Numbered from the stretch's first letter, positions 1-7,741 are shown. The stretch is 18,855 nucleotides of DNA from Sphaerochaeta sp. (GCA_023228445.1 JALOBD010000023.1:1-18855), one strand, 5' to 3'. Notes: a model not told the origin generated them from the sequence alone. Numbers and translations are program-made.

Positions 1-1353
1 GGTGTAGTGGGGGAAGTCGCGCATGATCTGCATCGCGATGATTCCCAGGCTCGTCGCTTCCTCCGGGCCGCTGACCACCCGCTTCTTTGTGAGGTCTGCC
101 GTCATCTGGTTGACATGGTCGTTTCTCGATCCGCCCCCGATGATGTGGATGGTGTCGTAGTGTTTGCCGGTGATGTCCTCAAGATCTCTGATCGTGTGGT
201 CGTAGCTGAGAGCGAGAGAACGGTACGAAGAGGCGATGATATCGCCGATGTCTTCGATTCCCGTCAGATCGGAGACTGCCCGTACCATGGAGAGGGGGTT
301 GTACAACGACTCATGGTTGGGATCGAATGTGGGCAGAGTCGGGTGTGAGAGGCCTGGCCTAGAGAGCTCCACGATCTCATCCCACGAGTATGTCCGGTTC
401 TCCTTGAATTCAATTTCCCGCTTGATATTCTGCAGGATGTGCATGCCACAGGAGTTTTTCAGCAAGGTAATCGTGTCGAGCGCGCCTCCTTCGTTGGAGA
501 AGCTGAGCCTCTGGACCGCCTCGTTGATCAAGGGATCGGGGATCTCAGTCCCGATGAGGGACCACGTCCCTGAACTGATGAACGCAACGTGTTCCTCCTG
601 TGTCGGGACCGAGAGGATGGCAGCTGCCGTATCGTGCGATGGAACGGAGATCGCCGTAAGGCGGGGGATGTGGTAGAGCTCTGCAAGCTCCTTTTTGAGC
701 ACGCCACGCACCGCTGTATGGGGAAGCAGTGGAGCGTAGAGGTCTCGACGGAGGTTGGTAGTTGAAAAGACCGTCTCTGAGTAGGTGCGGCTTCTCATAT
801 CGAGCAGCTCGGTCGTGCTGGCGATGGATACCTCGCTGTTGCGCTCTCCGGTAAGCATGTAGTTGAGAAGGTCGGGGGTAAGGAGCAACGAGGTCGCCTG
901 CTCGTAATACTCGCTCAGCAGCTTGCGGATACCGAGGAGCTGAAACAGCGTGTTCATCGGGAGATTTTGAATCCCGGTGGCGTTGAAGAGGGCATCGAGC
1001 TCTTCTTTGCTGAGGCCCTTCATGCCCGCTGCGCCGTGTGGATTGCGGTAGCAGAGCGGGTTGCCCAGCAAATCCCCTGATGCTCCCAAGAGCCCAAAGT
1101 CGATGCCCCACGTCGATATGCCGAAGCTCTTGATGTCGGGGTAGGTGTCGCATGCCAGCTTCATGCCTTTGAGCACTTCATGGAAGATTGCAAGGATGTC
1201 CCAATGATCGTACGCAACGCCCCGATACTCTCTGTTGGGGACCTGGGCGATGACTTCAAGGCAGATGCGCTCACCGTCGAATGATCCCACAACCGTTCGG
1301 ATGGAGGAGTTGCCGCAGTCAAACCCCAAGTAACGCTTCATCACATTGCTCAC
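1..1353 (-). CDS. rhaB: Rhamnulokinase-type FGGY carbohydrate kinase, partial (C-terminus beyond left edge)
   Basis: FGGY kinases phosphorylate a sugar or ketose with ATP in the cytoplasm; the RhaB branch converts L-rhamnulose to its 1-phosphate. The frame is open for 451 codons to the window edge, against about 480-490 aa for the family, so only the last 30-40 residues are missing. Seen: N-terminal phosphate-binding segment YLGFDCGNSS (8-17), STWGIDFGLL (80-89) followed by a PLCYRN stretch typical of RhaB, LPMNTLFQL (131-139), the SHDTA segment with probable catalytic base D241, SSGTWSLIG, NEGG, and the C-terminal HIIGGGSRN. I chose the GTG at 1353 because AGAGG lies 6 nt upstream and the start overlaps the preceding permease stop as GTGA; ATG at 1341 is the alternative but has a poor ribosome binding site. 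It is the last visible gene of the leftward operon. Family is clear; rhamnulose as the exact substrate is inferred. Confidence 0.85.
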   Translation of the reverse strand, partial: MSNVMKRYLGFDCGNSSIRTVVGSFDGERICLEVIAQVPNREYRGVAYDHWDILAIFHEVLKGMKLACDTYPDIKSFGISTWGIDFGLLGASGDLLGNPLCYRNPHGAAGMKGLSKEELDALFNATGIQNLPMNTLFQLLGIRKLLSEYYEQATSLLLTPDLLNYMLTGERNSEVSIASTTELLDMRSRTYSETVFSTTNLRRDLYAPLLPHTAVRGVLKKELAELYHIPRLTAISVPSHDTAAAILSVPTQEEHVAFISSGTWSLIGTEIPDPLINEAVQRLSFSNEGGALDTITLLKNSCGMHILQNIKREIEFKENRTYSWDEIVELSRPGLSHPTLPTFDPNHESLYNPLSMVRAVSDLTGIEDIGDIIASSYRSLALSYDHTIRDLEDITGKHYDTIHIIGGGSRNDHVNQMTADLTKKRVVSGPEEATSLGIIAMQIMRDFPHYT

Positions 1354-2324
1354 GTTGCACCTCTCGTCTTTCTATTCTCGATCAAAAAGTTGGTCACCAT
1401 CACCGCTATCATGATAAAGCCCCAGATGGCAGTGGTGAGAAAGGAGCTGACACGCAGCAGGTTGAACCCACTGGAGAGTACCTGGAGGGTGATCAAGGCG
1501 ATCACGACACCCGACACATTCCCAAACCCCCCTTCACTCTTGACCCCACCGAGCACTGCGGCGAGGATCGTGATGAGCAGATATGAGTCACCATACCCCG
1601 ATTTTGCAGAGTTGAACCTGCTGATCATCACCAACGCGGCTATGCCGGAGTAGATTCCCGAGACAAGGTACGTCCTGATCAGGACCGCCATATTGTTGAT
1701 TCCCGAGAACTTTGTGGCCATGGCGTTTGAGCCGATCATGAACAAGGAGAAGCCGGTGCGGGTCTTGCGAAGGAATATCGACATTACAATCGCTGCAAGG
1801 AGGAAGATGAGCAGTGGAAATGGGATGCCGAGGAGCATGCCGTTTCCGATATAGAGAACAGCCGGGGAGAAGCCCGATATCACATACCCCTTGGTGATCA
1901 CGATTGAGATGCCGTTGAAGAGTGTCATCGTTCCCAGCGTCGCGAGAATAGGGGGCATCTCGACAAAGGCTACGAGTACTCCATTGAGCAGCCCGATTGC
2001 ACTCGATACTCCAAGGCACGCTCCCAGGGCCAGCAGGAAGGCGACAGATGGGGAGCCGGGTTGGCTCTTGAGGATGATTGCCGCGACGATGCCGGCCATA
2101 TTGGCGGTGGCGATGATCGAGAGGTTGATCCCACCGCTGATCATGACGACCATCATCGCCAGCGTCAGAATACCGAGTTCGGGCAGCTGGTACGCCATCC
2201 CTTTCATGTTCGTATAGGTGAGGAAGGTCCCCGGATTGGCCAAGACCATGATGATGATCACCAAGATCATGATGCCGACCAGCACTGAGGTCTCCTTCTT
2301 TTCGAGGCGCAATGGTCTCATCAT
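1350..2324 (-). CDS. Sugar ABC transporter permease, RbsC/RhaQ type (second permease)
   Basis: An inner-membrane subunit of a CUT2-type sugar importer, 324 aa. The protein is hydrophobic throughout, with about eight to ten membrane segments beginning near residue 13. It carries the family's internal ISGGINLS segment and the C-terminal LGGVKSEGGFGNVSGVVIA glycine-rich loop that contacts the ATPase. Its ATG at 2324 overlaps the TGA of the upstream permease as ATGA, and its own stop overlaps the GTG start of the kinase, so the three genes are translationally coupled. The next codon is also ATG (2321) and has slightly better spacing from the GGAG. Because a different permease precedes it, the channel is probably a heterodimer, as in RhaPQ or LsrCD, unlike the single-permease system in the second operon of this window. 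Substrate is inferred from context as rhamnose or a similar deoxysugar. Confidence 0.88.
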   Translation of the reverse strand: MMRPLRLEKKETSVLVGIMILVIIIMVLANPGTFLTYTNMKGMAYQLPELGILTLAMMVVMISGGINLSIIATANMAGIVAAIILKSQPGSPSVAFLLALGACLGVSSAIGLLNGVLVAFVEMPPILATLGTMTLFNGISIVITKGYVISGFSPAVLYIGNGMLLGIPFPLLIFLLAAIVMSIFLRKTRTGFSLFMIGSNAMATKFSGINNMAVLIRTYLVSGIYSGIAALVMISRFNSAKSGYGDSYLLITILAAVLGGVKSEGGFGNVSGVVIALITLQVLSSGFNLLRVSSFLTTAIWGFIMIAVMVTNFLIENRKTRGAT

Positions 2325-3349
2325 CTCCCCCCTTCCTGTACCATCGGAGGTGAAAGTGGCTCAATGTCGATGAAGGTCCCCACTTTCTCCTTCTTTACTT
2401 TCCAGGAGCTGGAGCCAACGCTGAAGAGGATCACCAACCCCACAAAGACATCGTACCACACAGCGGGAACCCGCATGAGGGTCATCCCGTTCTGGACAAT
2501 GGCAAGCAGCATGACACCGAGGAACATCCCGCTGACCGTCCCCACACCACCGGCAAGGCTCGCGCCCCCCAGCACAACCGCTGCAATGACGTTCAGCTCT
2601 TTGCCGACGATGGAGTTTGGCGCGACAGCTTGGACGAGCAGCGCCTGGACAATGCCGGCTACCGATGCCATGGCCCCCATGAAGGCATAGACGAAAATCC
2701 TGACCATCTTGACTGATACCCCGACCCGTTTGGCCGAGATGGCGTCCCCACCTACCGCATAGATGCTCCGGCCCAATCGCGTGTAGAAGAGGAGGCCAGC
2801 GGAGAGCACCATCAGGACAAACCACAGTGCCGTGACGATTGAGAGGCCGTAGGGCAGCCCCTCGGCGGTGTAGAGCGTGATGACCCGGATGTCGGCAAAG
2901 GTGCGAAAGTACTGCGGCAGGGCATAGATCCACCGCCCCTTGGAGAAAACGATCAAAAGGCCGTAGTAGAGGTTCATGGTGGCGATGGTCGTGATGATGG
3001 GGGGCACGGCGAAGCGGTCGATCAAATAGCCATTGACCGCACCGAGGATGATTCCGATCACCAGGGCGCTGAAGAATGCGAAGAGCATGGAGCCGCCGAC
3101 TCTCAAACAGATGAGCACCGTCAGGTACTCGGCGATGGTCGCGGTGGCGGCAAAGGAGATATCGATCCCCCCTGATATGAGGACAAAGAGCACACCGATT
3201 GCCATGATGCCGGTGAACGCGTTGCTCTTGAGGATGTCAAACGCATTCTCCAGGGTCAGGAAGTTGGGATTGATCGCGGTTATGATGATACTGAACACCA
3301 CGATGATGCCGAATATGTAGGTTTCATGCCTTGCCAGCAGTCTCTTCAT
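2321..3349 (-). CDS. Sugar ABC transporter permease, RbsC/RhaP type (first permease)
   Basis: The partner permease of the first importer, about 342 aa from the chosen start. It shows multiple hydrophobic segments, the VLISGGIDISFAA block near residue 60, and the C-terminal LGGASLAGGVGTVSG loop diagnostic of the BPD_transp_2 (RbsC) family. I place the start at 3349 (MKRLLARHETYIFG) because GGAG lies 6 nt upstream; an in-frame ATG at 3361 overlaps the ATPase stop as TAATG but lacks a ribosome binding site. It ends with a 4-nt overlap with the second permease. The two permeases are clearly different sequences rather than a recent duplication. The gene lies between the ATPase and the second permease, the usual order in RhaSTPQ-type clusters. 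Confidence 0.88.
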   Translation of the reverse strand: MKRLLARHETYIFGIIVVFSIIITAINPNFLTLENAFDILKSNAFTGIMAIGVLFVLISGGIDISFAATATIAEYLTVLICLRVGGSMLFAFFSALVIGIILGAVNGYLIDRFAVPPIITTIATMNLYYGLLIVFSKGRWIYALPQYFRTFADIRVITLYTAEGLPYGLSIVTALWFVLMVLSAGLLFYTRLGRSIYAVGGDAISAKRVGVSVKMVRIFVYAFMGAMASVAGIVQALLVQAVAPNSIVGKELNVIAAVVLGGASLAGGVGTVSGMFLGVMLLAIVQNGMTLMRVPAVWYDVFVGLVILFSVGSSSWKVKKEKVGTFIDIEPLSPPMVQEGGR

Positions 3350-3360
3350 CTCACACTCCA

Positions 3361-4863
3361 TTACATTGCATGAAAGTCGATGAACGCTTGAATATCGTTC
3401 TCTGTGGTTGACGATGAGTCAAACTCACCGATGATCCGTCCTCGGTTCATCACCAGCACCCGGTTGCAGTTGTAGAGGACCTCAGCGATTTCATCGCTGA
3501 TGATGAGGACGGCCATCCCCTCTTCAGCCAGTGCCTTGATGATGGAGTGAATACTCGATTTTGCCGCCACGTCAATGCCGACCGTAGGATTGTCCAAAAT
3601 GAACAGCGTGGGATTGGTTGCAATCCACTTTGCCAGGACCACACGCTGTTGATTACCCCCCGAGAGGGTCTTTACCGCCGAAGAGGGGGAGGAGATCTTG
3701 ATCTGAAGCGCTTCGACATACTCGAGAACCTTCTCGTGCAACCCTTCGTCATCGAGCAGGCCGAGTGAAGAGAGGTGGTTGTCCAAGATCGTCATGACGA
3801 TGTTCTTGGAGATGGATTGGTCGAGGACCAAGCCGTCGGAGAGTCGGTTCTCAGGTACACACGCCACCCCCATGGATACCGCTTCTTGTACAGACTTCAA
3901 GGCAACCGGCTCTCCATTGATCGTGCAGGTGCCGGAAGTCGGTGGATTGAGACCAAAGAGCGAGTGGGCAAGCTCAGTGCGCCCCGAGCCGAGCAGGCCG
4001 GTGATCCCGACGATCTCCCCGGGGTAGACCGTCAGGTCGATATCATGAAAGTTGTCCTTCTTGGAGAGTTTGGTGCAGCAGAGCACCGGTGTTCCAGCCC
4101 TCTCTTTGTTCAGTGTATATGGGGTGTAGGAGCTGGTGGTCCCCGTCATGAGGTACTCCAGTTTCTTGGCATCGATGTCCGATGCCTGATAACACCCGAT
4201 TTTTTTGCCATCCCGCAGTACGGTGATGCGGTTGGCGACCGTCATCAACTCATTGAGCTTATGGCTGATGAAGAGGGTGGCGACACCCTTCTTGTTCAAA
4301 TCCTTGATGACCGATAGCAGCGCATCCACCTCCTTCTTGGTCAATGCCGTGGTCGGTTCGTCCATGATGAGGAGTCTGACATCCTTGGTGAGTGCTCGGC
4401 TTATGGCAACAAGCTGTTGGTCGGCCATGGAGAGGTGCGCGACCTTCTTGTCCAAGGGGAGGGCGATGCCGATCTGTTCCATCGCCTGGATGGCGATTGT
4501 TCGGCTCTGCTTCCAGGATATGAAGCGTTTTGAGCCGGACATCGTATCACCGATGGAGATGTTCTCTTGCACGGTGAGGTTGGGGAAGAGTGACAAGTCC
4601 TGGTAGATTACCTGAATGCCATGCTGGAGTGCGTCCTTGCGGGAGAGCTGGGTGTATACCGAGTCCCCGATGGTGATCGTCGCACCGGCATCGGCACGTT
4701 CAACGCCACAGATGATTTTGATCAACGTTGACTTGCCAGAGCCGTTGGTACCGGCCAGACAGTGGATCTCTCCCGCCTGGATATCGAAATCGACATCAAA
4801 GAGCGCTTGGACCCCTGTGTATCGCTTGTTGATCTGTTGCATTGAAAGGAAGCTGGACTGCAT
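3361..4863 (-). CDS. Sugar ABC transporter ATP-binding protein, RbsA/RhaT type (two nucleotide-binding domains)
   Basis: Powers the first sugar importer by ATP hydrolysis on the cytoplasmic face. From the chosen ATG it is 500 aa, close to the family's usual length of about 500. First domain: Walker A GTNGSGKST (38-46), signature LSMADQQ, Walker B LLIMDEPT. Second domain: the degenerate P-loop GLLGSGRTE usual in this family, signature LSGGNQQ, and Walker B LFILDNPTVGID. The glutamate expected after the Walker B aspartate is asparagine there, so the second site is probably weakly catalytic or inactive. The frame continues upstream to 4953 (TTG), but those codons would run through a 9-bp hairpin (4905-4940), so I prefer ATG 4863; ATG 4890 is possible. 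A GAG lies 7 nt before 4863, a modest ribosome binding site. It follows the binding-protein gene and precedes two permeases. Confidence 0.88.
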   Translation of the reverse strand: MQSSFLSMQQINKRYTGVQALFDVDFDIQAGEIHCLAGTNGSGKSTLIKIICGVERADAGATITIGDSVYTQLSRKDALQHGIQVIYQDLSLFPNLTVQENISIGDTMSGSKRFISWKQSRTIAIQAMEQIGIALPLDKKVAHLSMADQQLVAISRALTKDVRLLIMDEPTTALTKKEVDALLSVIKDLNKKGVATLFISHKLNELMTVANRITVLRDGKKIGCYQASDIDAKKLEYLMTGTTSSYTPYTLNKERAGTPVLCCTKLSKKDNFHDIDLTVYPGEIVGITGLLGSGRTELAHSLFGLNPPTSGTCTINGEPVALKSVQEAVSMGVACVPENRLSDGLVLDQSISKNIVMTILDNHLSSLGLLDDEGLHEKVLEYVEALQIKISSPSSAVKTLSGGNQQRVVLAKWIATNPTLFILDNPTVGIDVAAKSSIHSIIKALAEEGMAVLIISDEIAEVLYNCNRVLVMNRGRIIGEFDSSSTTENDIQAFIDFHAM

Positions 4864-4904
4864 GGTGATACTCGAATCTCCGCTGACCATGAGATGGTCG
4901 AAAT

Positions 4905-4940
4905 GAGCTCCGGAATCACTTGATGGGTATCCCGGAGCTC
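4905..4940 (-). terminator. Intercistronic stem-loop between binding-protein and ATPase genes
   Basis: Perfect 9-bp inverted repeat, GAGCTCCGG (4905-4913) and CCGGAGCTC (4932-4940), with an 18-nt loop. One mismatch then two more pairs could lengthen the stem. No T-run follows it on the minus strand. It starts 14 nt beyond the binding-protein stop and ends 42 nt before the preferred ATPase start. Such hairpins in binding-protein operons (malE-malF is the textbook case) protect the upstream mRNA from 3' decay and lower expression of downstream genes. It is a hairpin by inspection; its role is inferred. Typed as terminator only for lack of a better category. Confidence 0.6.
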
Positions 4941-4953
4941 GTTGGTTGCTCAA

Positions 4954-5949
4954 CTAGAATCCGAAGCTATCGACGTTCTCTTTCGTGATGTCCACCATGG
5001 CGTTCACCATGATGATATCACCTTCAACAGCTACGCTTCCAATTCCCGGGACCTCCTTGAGGTCCTTGATCTTGCCGCCTTCCAGCATATACTTGGCTAC
5101 CCAGTTCAATGCATATCCTGCATCCTTGGGATCCCAAAGTATACCCTTGGTCATCGAGCCATCCTTGAGGTACGGAGCGGCATGGCCCGGAATGACGGTT
5201 CCAACGACTGCGACCTTACCGGCCAATCCCTTCTCCTTGAGCGCCTGGGCTGCTCCCGGAGGCCCGAGGCTTCCAAAGCCGACGATGCCCTTCAGGTCCG
5301 GGTACGTCTTGAGCAGCTCCAGGGTCTTCTGCTTGGAGAGCTCTTGGTCCTCCCCACAGGGGATTCTCGTGGTGACGAGCTCGAGGCCAGGATACTTCTC
5401 CTTGGCGTACTTGATCCCCTCGTCAGCCCACAGGTTGTGCAGTGGTACAGTCAGGCTGCCGACGAAAATCGCATACTTGCCGGTGGGACCCATCCCTTCG
5501 ACCAACATGTCCCAGGTCCGCCGGGCGAAGGCGACGTTGTCGATGAGTTCAATATCGACATCCTTGCCGGCCTGGTCGGGCGATTCATGGGTCAAGATCA
5601 GGATACCCTGCTCCCGAGCCTTTTTGAACACCGGCTCAAGGGCCGTGGCATCGTTGGGGGTGATGCAGATCGCCGCCACCTTCTTGCTGATCAGGTCTTC
5701 GACCATCTTGACCTGCTGTGCCGGATCTGCATCGGCGGGGCCGATCTGATACGCATTGAGCCCGAGCTCCCGCTGTGCCTGCTTGACTCCTTCCTCAAGT
5801 CTGTTGAACCACGGGATCCCCGTGATCTTGACCACCGTTACTACTTCCGGTGATCCTGCGGGGGCTTTTTGCCCCTGAGCGAACACCATCGGAGCAGCGA
5901 TCAGTGCGATCAACATCAGCAAGACCGCTGCCTTTGTACGTCTGTTCAT
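4954..5949 (-). CDS. Periplasmic sugar-binding protein, RhaS/LsrB-like (Peripla_BP_4)
   Basis: Binds the substrate in the periplasm and delivers it to the first ABC importer. 331 aa. The N-terminus is a clear signal peptide: MNRRTK, a hydrophobic core, then VFA with likely cleavage between A24 and Q25; there is no lipobox cysteine. The mature protein has the type I binding-protein pattern: VVKITGIPWFNRLEEGVKQA at the start, QIGPADADPAQQVKMVEDLI, AICITPNDATALEPVFKKA, WADEGIKYAKEKYPG, and a C-terminal IMVNAMVDITKENVDSFGF resembling the end of LsrB and RhaS. Start at 5949 is supported by AGGAGG 4 nt upstream; a longer open frame to 6126 runs into the aldolase gene and is not used. The family includes both autoinducer-2 and rhamnose binders. 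The rhamnulokinase and class II aldolase around it favour rhamnose. Confidence 0.87.
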   Translation of the reverse strand: MNRRTKAAVLLMLIALIAAPMVFAQGQKAPAGSPEVVTVVKITGIPWFNRLEEGVKQAQRELGLNAYQIGPADADPAQQVKMVEDLISKKVAAICITPNDATALEPVFKKAREQGILILTHESPDQAGKDVDIELIDNVAFARRTWDMLVEGMGPTGKYAIFVGSLTVPLHNLWADEGIKYAKEKYPGLELVTTRIPCGEDQELSKQKTLELLKTYPDLKGIVGFGSLGPPGAAQALKEKGLAGKVAVVGTVIPGHAAPYLKDGSMTKGILWDPKDAGYALNWVAKYMLEGGKIKDLKEVPGIGSVAVEGDIIMVNAMVDITKENVDSFGF

Positions 5950-5998
5950 ACGTTCCTCCTTCTGTATTGTATCCGACCTACCGTCGGAGATGCACGAA

Positions 5999-6661
5999 TT
6001 ACTTTCCCTGCCCATAGTGGTCGCGTGCAAAGAGTTGCATGGCACGCATATCATCTTCGCTGATGATATTCGGGGTTCCCAACATTTTAGCGTAGATATA
6101 TACCTGGGCAGATTTTTCGACGACATGGCAGACCTTCAGCGCAGCGGGGATATCAGCGCCCACGCAGATCGTGCCATGGTTCGGGACCAACACGGCATTG
6201 CGATCGCCAAGCCCCTCGACCACATGCTTGGCAAGCTCTGGTGTTCCAGGCAAGGCGTACGTACAGCTGATCACCTTGTCCCCGACAATCTGGACAAAGT
6301 CCTCGCTGATGCCCGGGATGTCGACTCCGGTCACGCCGAATGCGCTGGAGAAGATCGGGTGTGTGTGGATAACCGCGTTCACATCCTTGCGTGCGTTGAG
6401 GATTGCGATGTGGAAGTGGTGCTCGATCGAAGGTTTGCGATGACCCCAGACAACCTCCAGGTGTTCATTCATGACAACAATATCTTGTTCACGGATCTCT
6501 TCGTATGGAATTCCGCTTGGTTTGATATAGATCAGGCCGGTCTCGACGTCCCTGATGCTGATGTTCCCCCACGTACCCACGGTCAGATGCAGGGCCATCA
6601 TGGTGTTCCCGGCGTCCACAATTCGCTGACGGTACTCTTGTTTAATCGTTTGACTTTCCAT
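5999..6661 (-). CDS. Class II aldolase/adducin family protein (rhamnulose- or fuculose-1-phosphate aldolase-like)
   Basis: Zinc-dependent class II aldolases of this type split a ketose 1-phosphate into dihydroxyacetone phosphate and lactaldehyde or glycolaldehyde. 220 aa, close to FucA (215). Seen: GTWGNIS (29-35), KPSG phosphate-binding turn (47-50), E80 at the catalytic position, zinc ligands H99 and H101 in IHTHP, and H162 in NHG. The spacing of E80, H99, H101 and H162 equals FucA E73, H92, H94 and H155 shifted by seven, from my memory of FucA. The start has a weak AGAGG-like site (AAGAGGTAAGC) just upstream. It is the first gene after the TTGACA/TAATAT promoter and is followed after 49 nt by the binding-protein gene. 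With the kinase downstream it would form the last two steps of L-rhamnose (or fucose) breakdown. Size suits the FucA branch; the rhamnulokinase favours rhamnulose 1-phosphate. Confidence 0.85.
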   Translation of the reverse strand: MESQTIKQEYRQRIVDAGNTMMALHLTVGTWGNISIRDVETGLIYIKPSGIPYEEIREQDIVVMNEHLEVVWGHRKPSIEHHFHIAILNARKDVNAVIHTHPIFSSAFGVTGVDIPGISEDFVQIVGDKVISCTYALPGTPELAKHVVEGLGDRNAVLVPNHGTICVGADIPAALKVCHVVEKSAQVYIYAKMLGTPNIISEDDMRAMQLFARDHYGQGK

Positions 6662-6723
6662 GCTTACCTCTTGGAAATGTTAAAACTAAATTGAGAAAAG
6701 TTAATAATTTAACATTCATGTGA

Positions 6724-6752
6724 ATATTACACCCGAATATACCCGCTGTCAA
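6724..6752 (-). promoter_or_regulatory. Sigma-70 promoter of the rhamnose-type operon
   Basis: Read on the minus strand: TTGACA (6752-6747), a 17-nt spacer, TAATAT (6729-6724). The -35 box is consensus and the -10 box is one base off. Transcription would start near 6717, giving a leader of about 55 nt before the aldolase ATG at 6661. Candidate operator repeats lie on both sides, at 6768-6773 upstream and 6677-6715 downstream. Confidence 0.75.
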
Positions 6753-6820
6753 GAAAATTCCAAAGTATTTAACTTCATTACTAATAAGTACTTTCTCAGT
6801 ACGGTACAAAAATTTAGTAG

Positions 6821-6850
6821 TTGCAGACACCGATACATTCACAGTATACT
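6821..6850 (+). promoter_or_regulatory. Possible promoter of the DeoR regulator gene
   Basis: TTGCAG (6821-6826), an 18-nt spacer and TATACT (6845-6850) resemble a sigma-70 promoter. The predicted start near 6857 falls on a TTGTTAAAA element that recurs near the opposing promoter, which would suit autorepression. The leader to ATG 6965 would be about 108 nt. The -35 match is only fair. Confidence 0.45.
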
Positions 6851-6964
6851 TGTTAAAATACGAGGCTCGTGCATCGGTGGATTATTTGTAAGTTTGCGAC
6901 CATACTGCTTAAGACTGGAAGATGCATTGCGCGTTTGACTTGTATGAGGGGGAGTCCAGCACAT

Positions 6965-7741
6965 ATGACCAAGAATGAACGATTGGCACGCATGAGAGCA
7001 TATGTAAAGAGCCAGGGAACATCCACGATCCAAGAGATCGCCAGCTATCTGGGGGTCTCCCATATGACTATCCGCAGAGATCTCAATACCCTCGTTTCGG
7101 GCGACCCAATGAAAGTCATCCACGGCGGGGTTGTCTACAGAGAGGAAGAATCAGAACAACACAGCGATCGCTATTGCCTGCAGCATGCAAAGAGCACCAT
7201 GTACGAAGAGAAGATGCGAATTGCCAAGAAAGCGGTCTCCCTGCTTGAGCCGGATGACATCATCATCATCGATGCAGGGTCCACCGGTGAGTTCATCGCC
7301 TCGCTGCTGCCGGAGGATATCTCGCTGACGGTGATCTGTTATGCGCTGAATATCGCCCAAGTGGTCGCTCAAAAGAAGAACTGCTCCCTGATCGTGGCAG
7401 GGGGGTACTTTCATCAAAGCTCCATGGTCTTGGAGAGCGATGAGGGGTTGGCCTTGCTGAAGCAACATCGTGCCAATAAGACGTTCATCACCGCCAGCGG
7501 GGTAAACCATGAGCTTGGGGTGACCTGCTCAAACTTCTTTGAGCGGACCACAAAGCAGACGGCCCTCCACTCGGCCAGTACACGGATTCTTGTTGCCGAC
7601 TCATCAAAGTTCGGTGTGGTCAAACCAGGCCACTATGCCGATATCACGGACTTCAATATCATCATCACCGATTCGAACATCGCAGCCGATCAAAAAGCAC
7701 CGATCGAGCAGCTTGGCACGATCACGCTCTACTGCGTGTGA
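6965..7741 (+). CDS. DeoR-family transcriptional regulator
   Basis: A 258-aa repressor of the DeoR class, which usually controls a neighbouring sugar operon and is relieved by a phosphorylated sugar intermediate. The N-terminus has the family's winged helix-turn-helix, STIQEIASYLGVSHMTIRRDL (about 20-40), followed by the VIHGGVVY wing. The C-terminal DeoR sensor domain shows IIIDAGSTGEFIA, LNIAQVVAQ, LIVAGGYF and LVADSSKFG, with a lysine at the usual SSKFG place. An in-frame ATG at 6944 and further upstream codons exist, but ATG 6965 has GGAG 10 nt upstream and gives the normal family length. It is divergent from the aldolase-transporter-kinase operon. DeoR regulators act in the same way in the RhaR/RhaSTPQ systems of rhizobia. 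The effector is likely rhamnulose 1-phosphate or a similar ester, by inference. Confidence 0.88.
   Translation: MTKNERLARMRAYVKSQGTSTIQEIASYLGVSHMTIRRDLNTLVSGDPMKVIHGGVVYREEESEQHSDRYCLQHAKSTMYEEKMRIAKKAVSLLEPDDIIIIDAGSTGEFIASLLPEDISLTVICYALNIAQVVAQKKNCSLIVAGGYFHQSSMVLESDEGLALLKQHRANKTFITASGVNHELGVTCSNFFERTTKQTALHSASTRILVADSSKFGVVKPGHYADITDFNIIITDSNIAADQKAPIEQLGTITLYCV

Larger units (their letters stand above)
6662..6964. promoter_or_regulatory. Divergent regulatory region between aldolase operon and DeoR gene
   Basis: AT-rich 303-bp intergenic region with no gene of its own. It contains one promoter for each direction (listed separately) and several copies of a TTTAAC/GTTAAA element: TGTTAAA at 6678-6684 and 6851-6857, TTTAACA at 6708-6714, and TTTAAC at 6768-6773. 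The 8-mers ATGTTAAA (6677-6684) and TTTAACAT (6708-6715) form an inverted repeat spaced 23 nt. ATTCA-TG-TGAAT (6714-6725) is a further palindrome across the -10 region of the leftward promoter. ACGAG-G-CTCGT (6860-6870) lies in the leader of the DeoR gene. These are plausible DeoR operators, by position and repetition only. Confidence 0.5.

Noticed and set aside
545..1153. A 202-codon open frame inside the kinase gene on the same strand
   Set aside because: It is an out-of-frame shadow of the kinase: rich in Arg, Pro, Gln and His, with no recognisable motif or ribosome binding site.
1..1353. A possible broken kinase, because no long ATG-initiated frame covers this stretch
   Set aside because: Reading the minus strand from GTG 1353 gives an uninterrupted 451-codon frame with all kinase motifs. 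It looks absent only because the start is GTG and the stop lies outside the window.
1588..2364. A 258-codon frame overlapping the second permease
   Set aside because: It is rich in His, Arg, Asp and Gly, as expected of a shifted reading of a hydrophobic protein gene, and the permease frame has clear family motifs.
4942..5853. A 303-codon plus-strand frame opposite the binding-protein gene
   Set aside because: It is antisense to a gene with a signal peptide, strong ribosome binding site and family motifs, and its translation resembles no protein I know.
1350..6661. Autoinducer-2 (Lsr) uptake and processing operon
   Set aside because: The binding protein and permeases resemble Lsr proteins, but the kinase has rhamnulokinase motifs, the aldolase is class II with HxH zinc ligands rather than LsrF-like, and the regulator is a true DeoR type.
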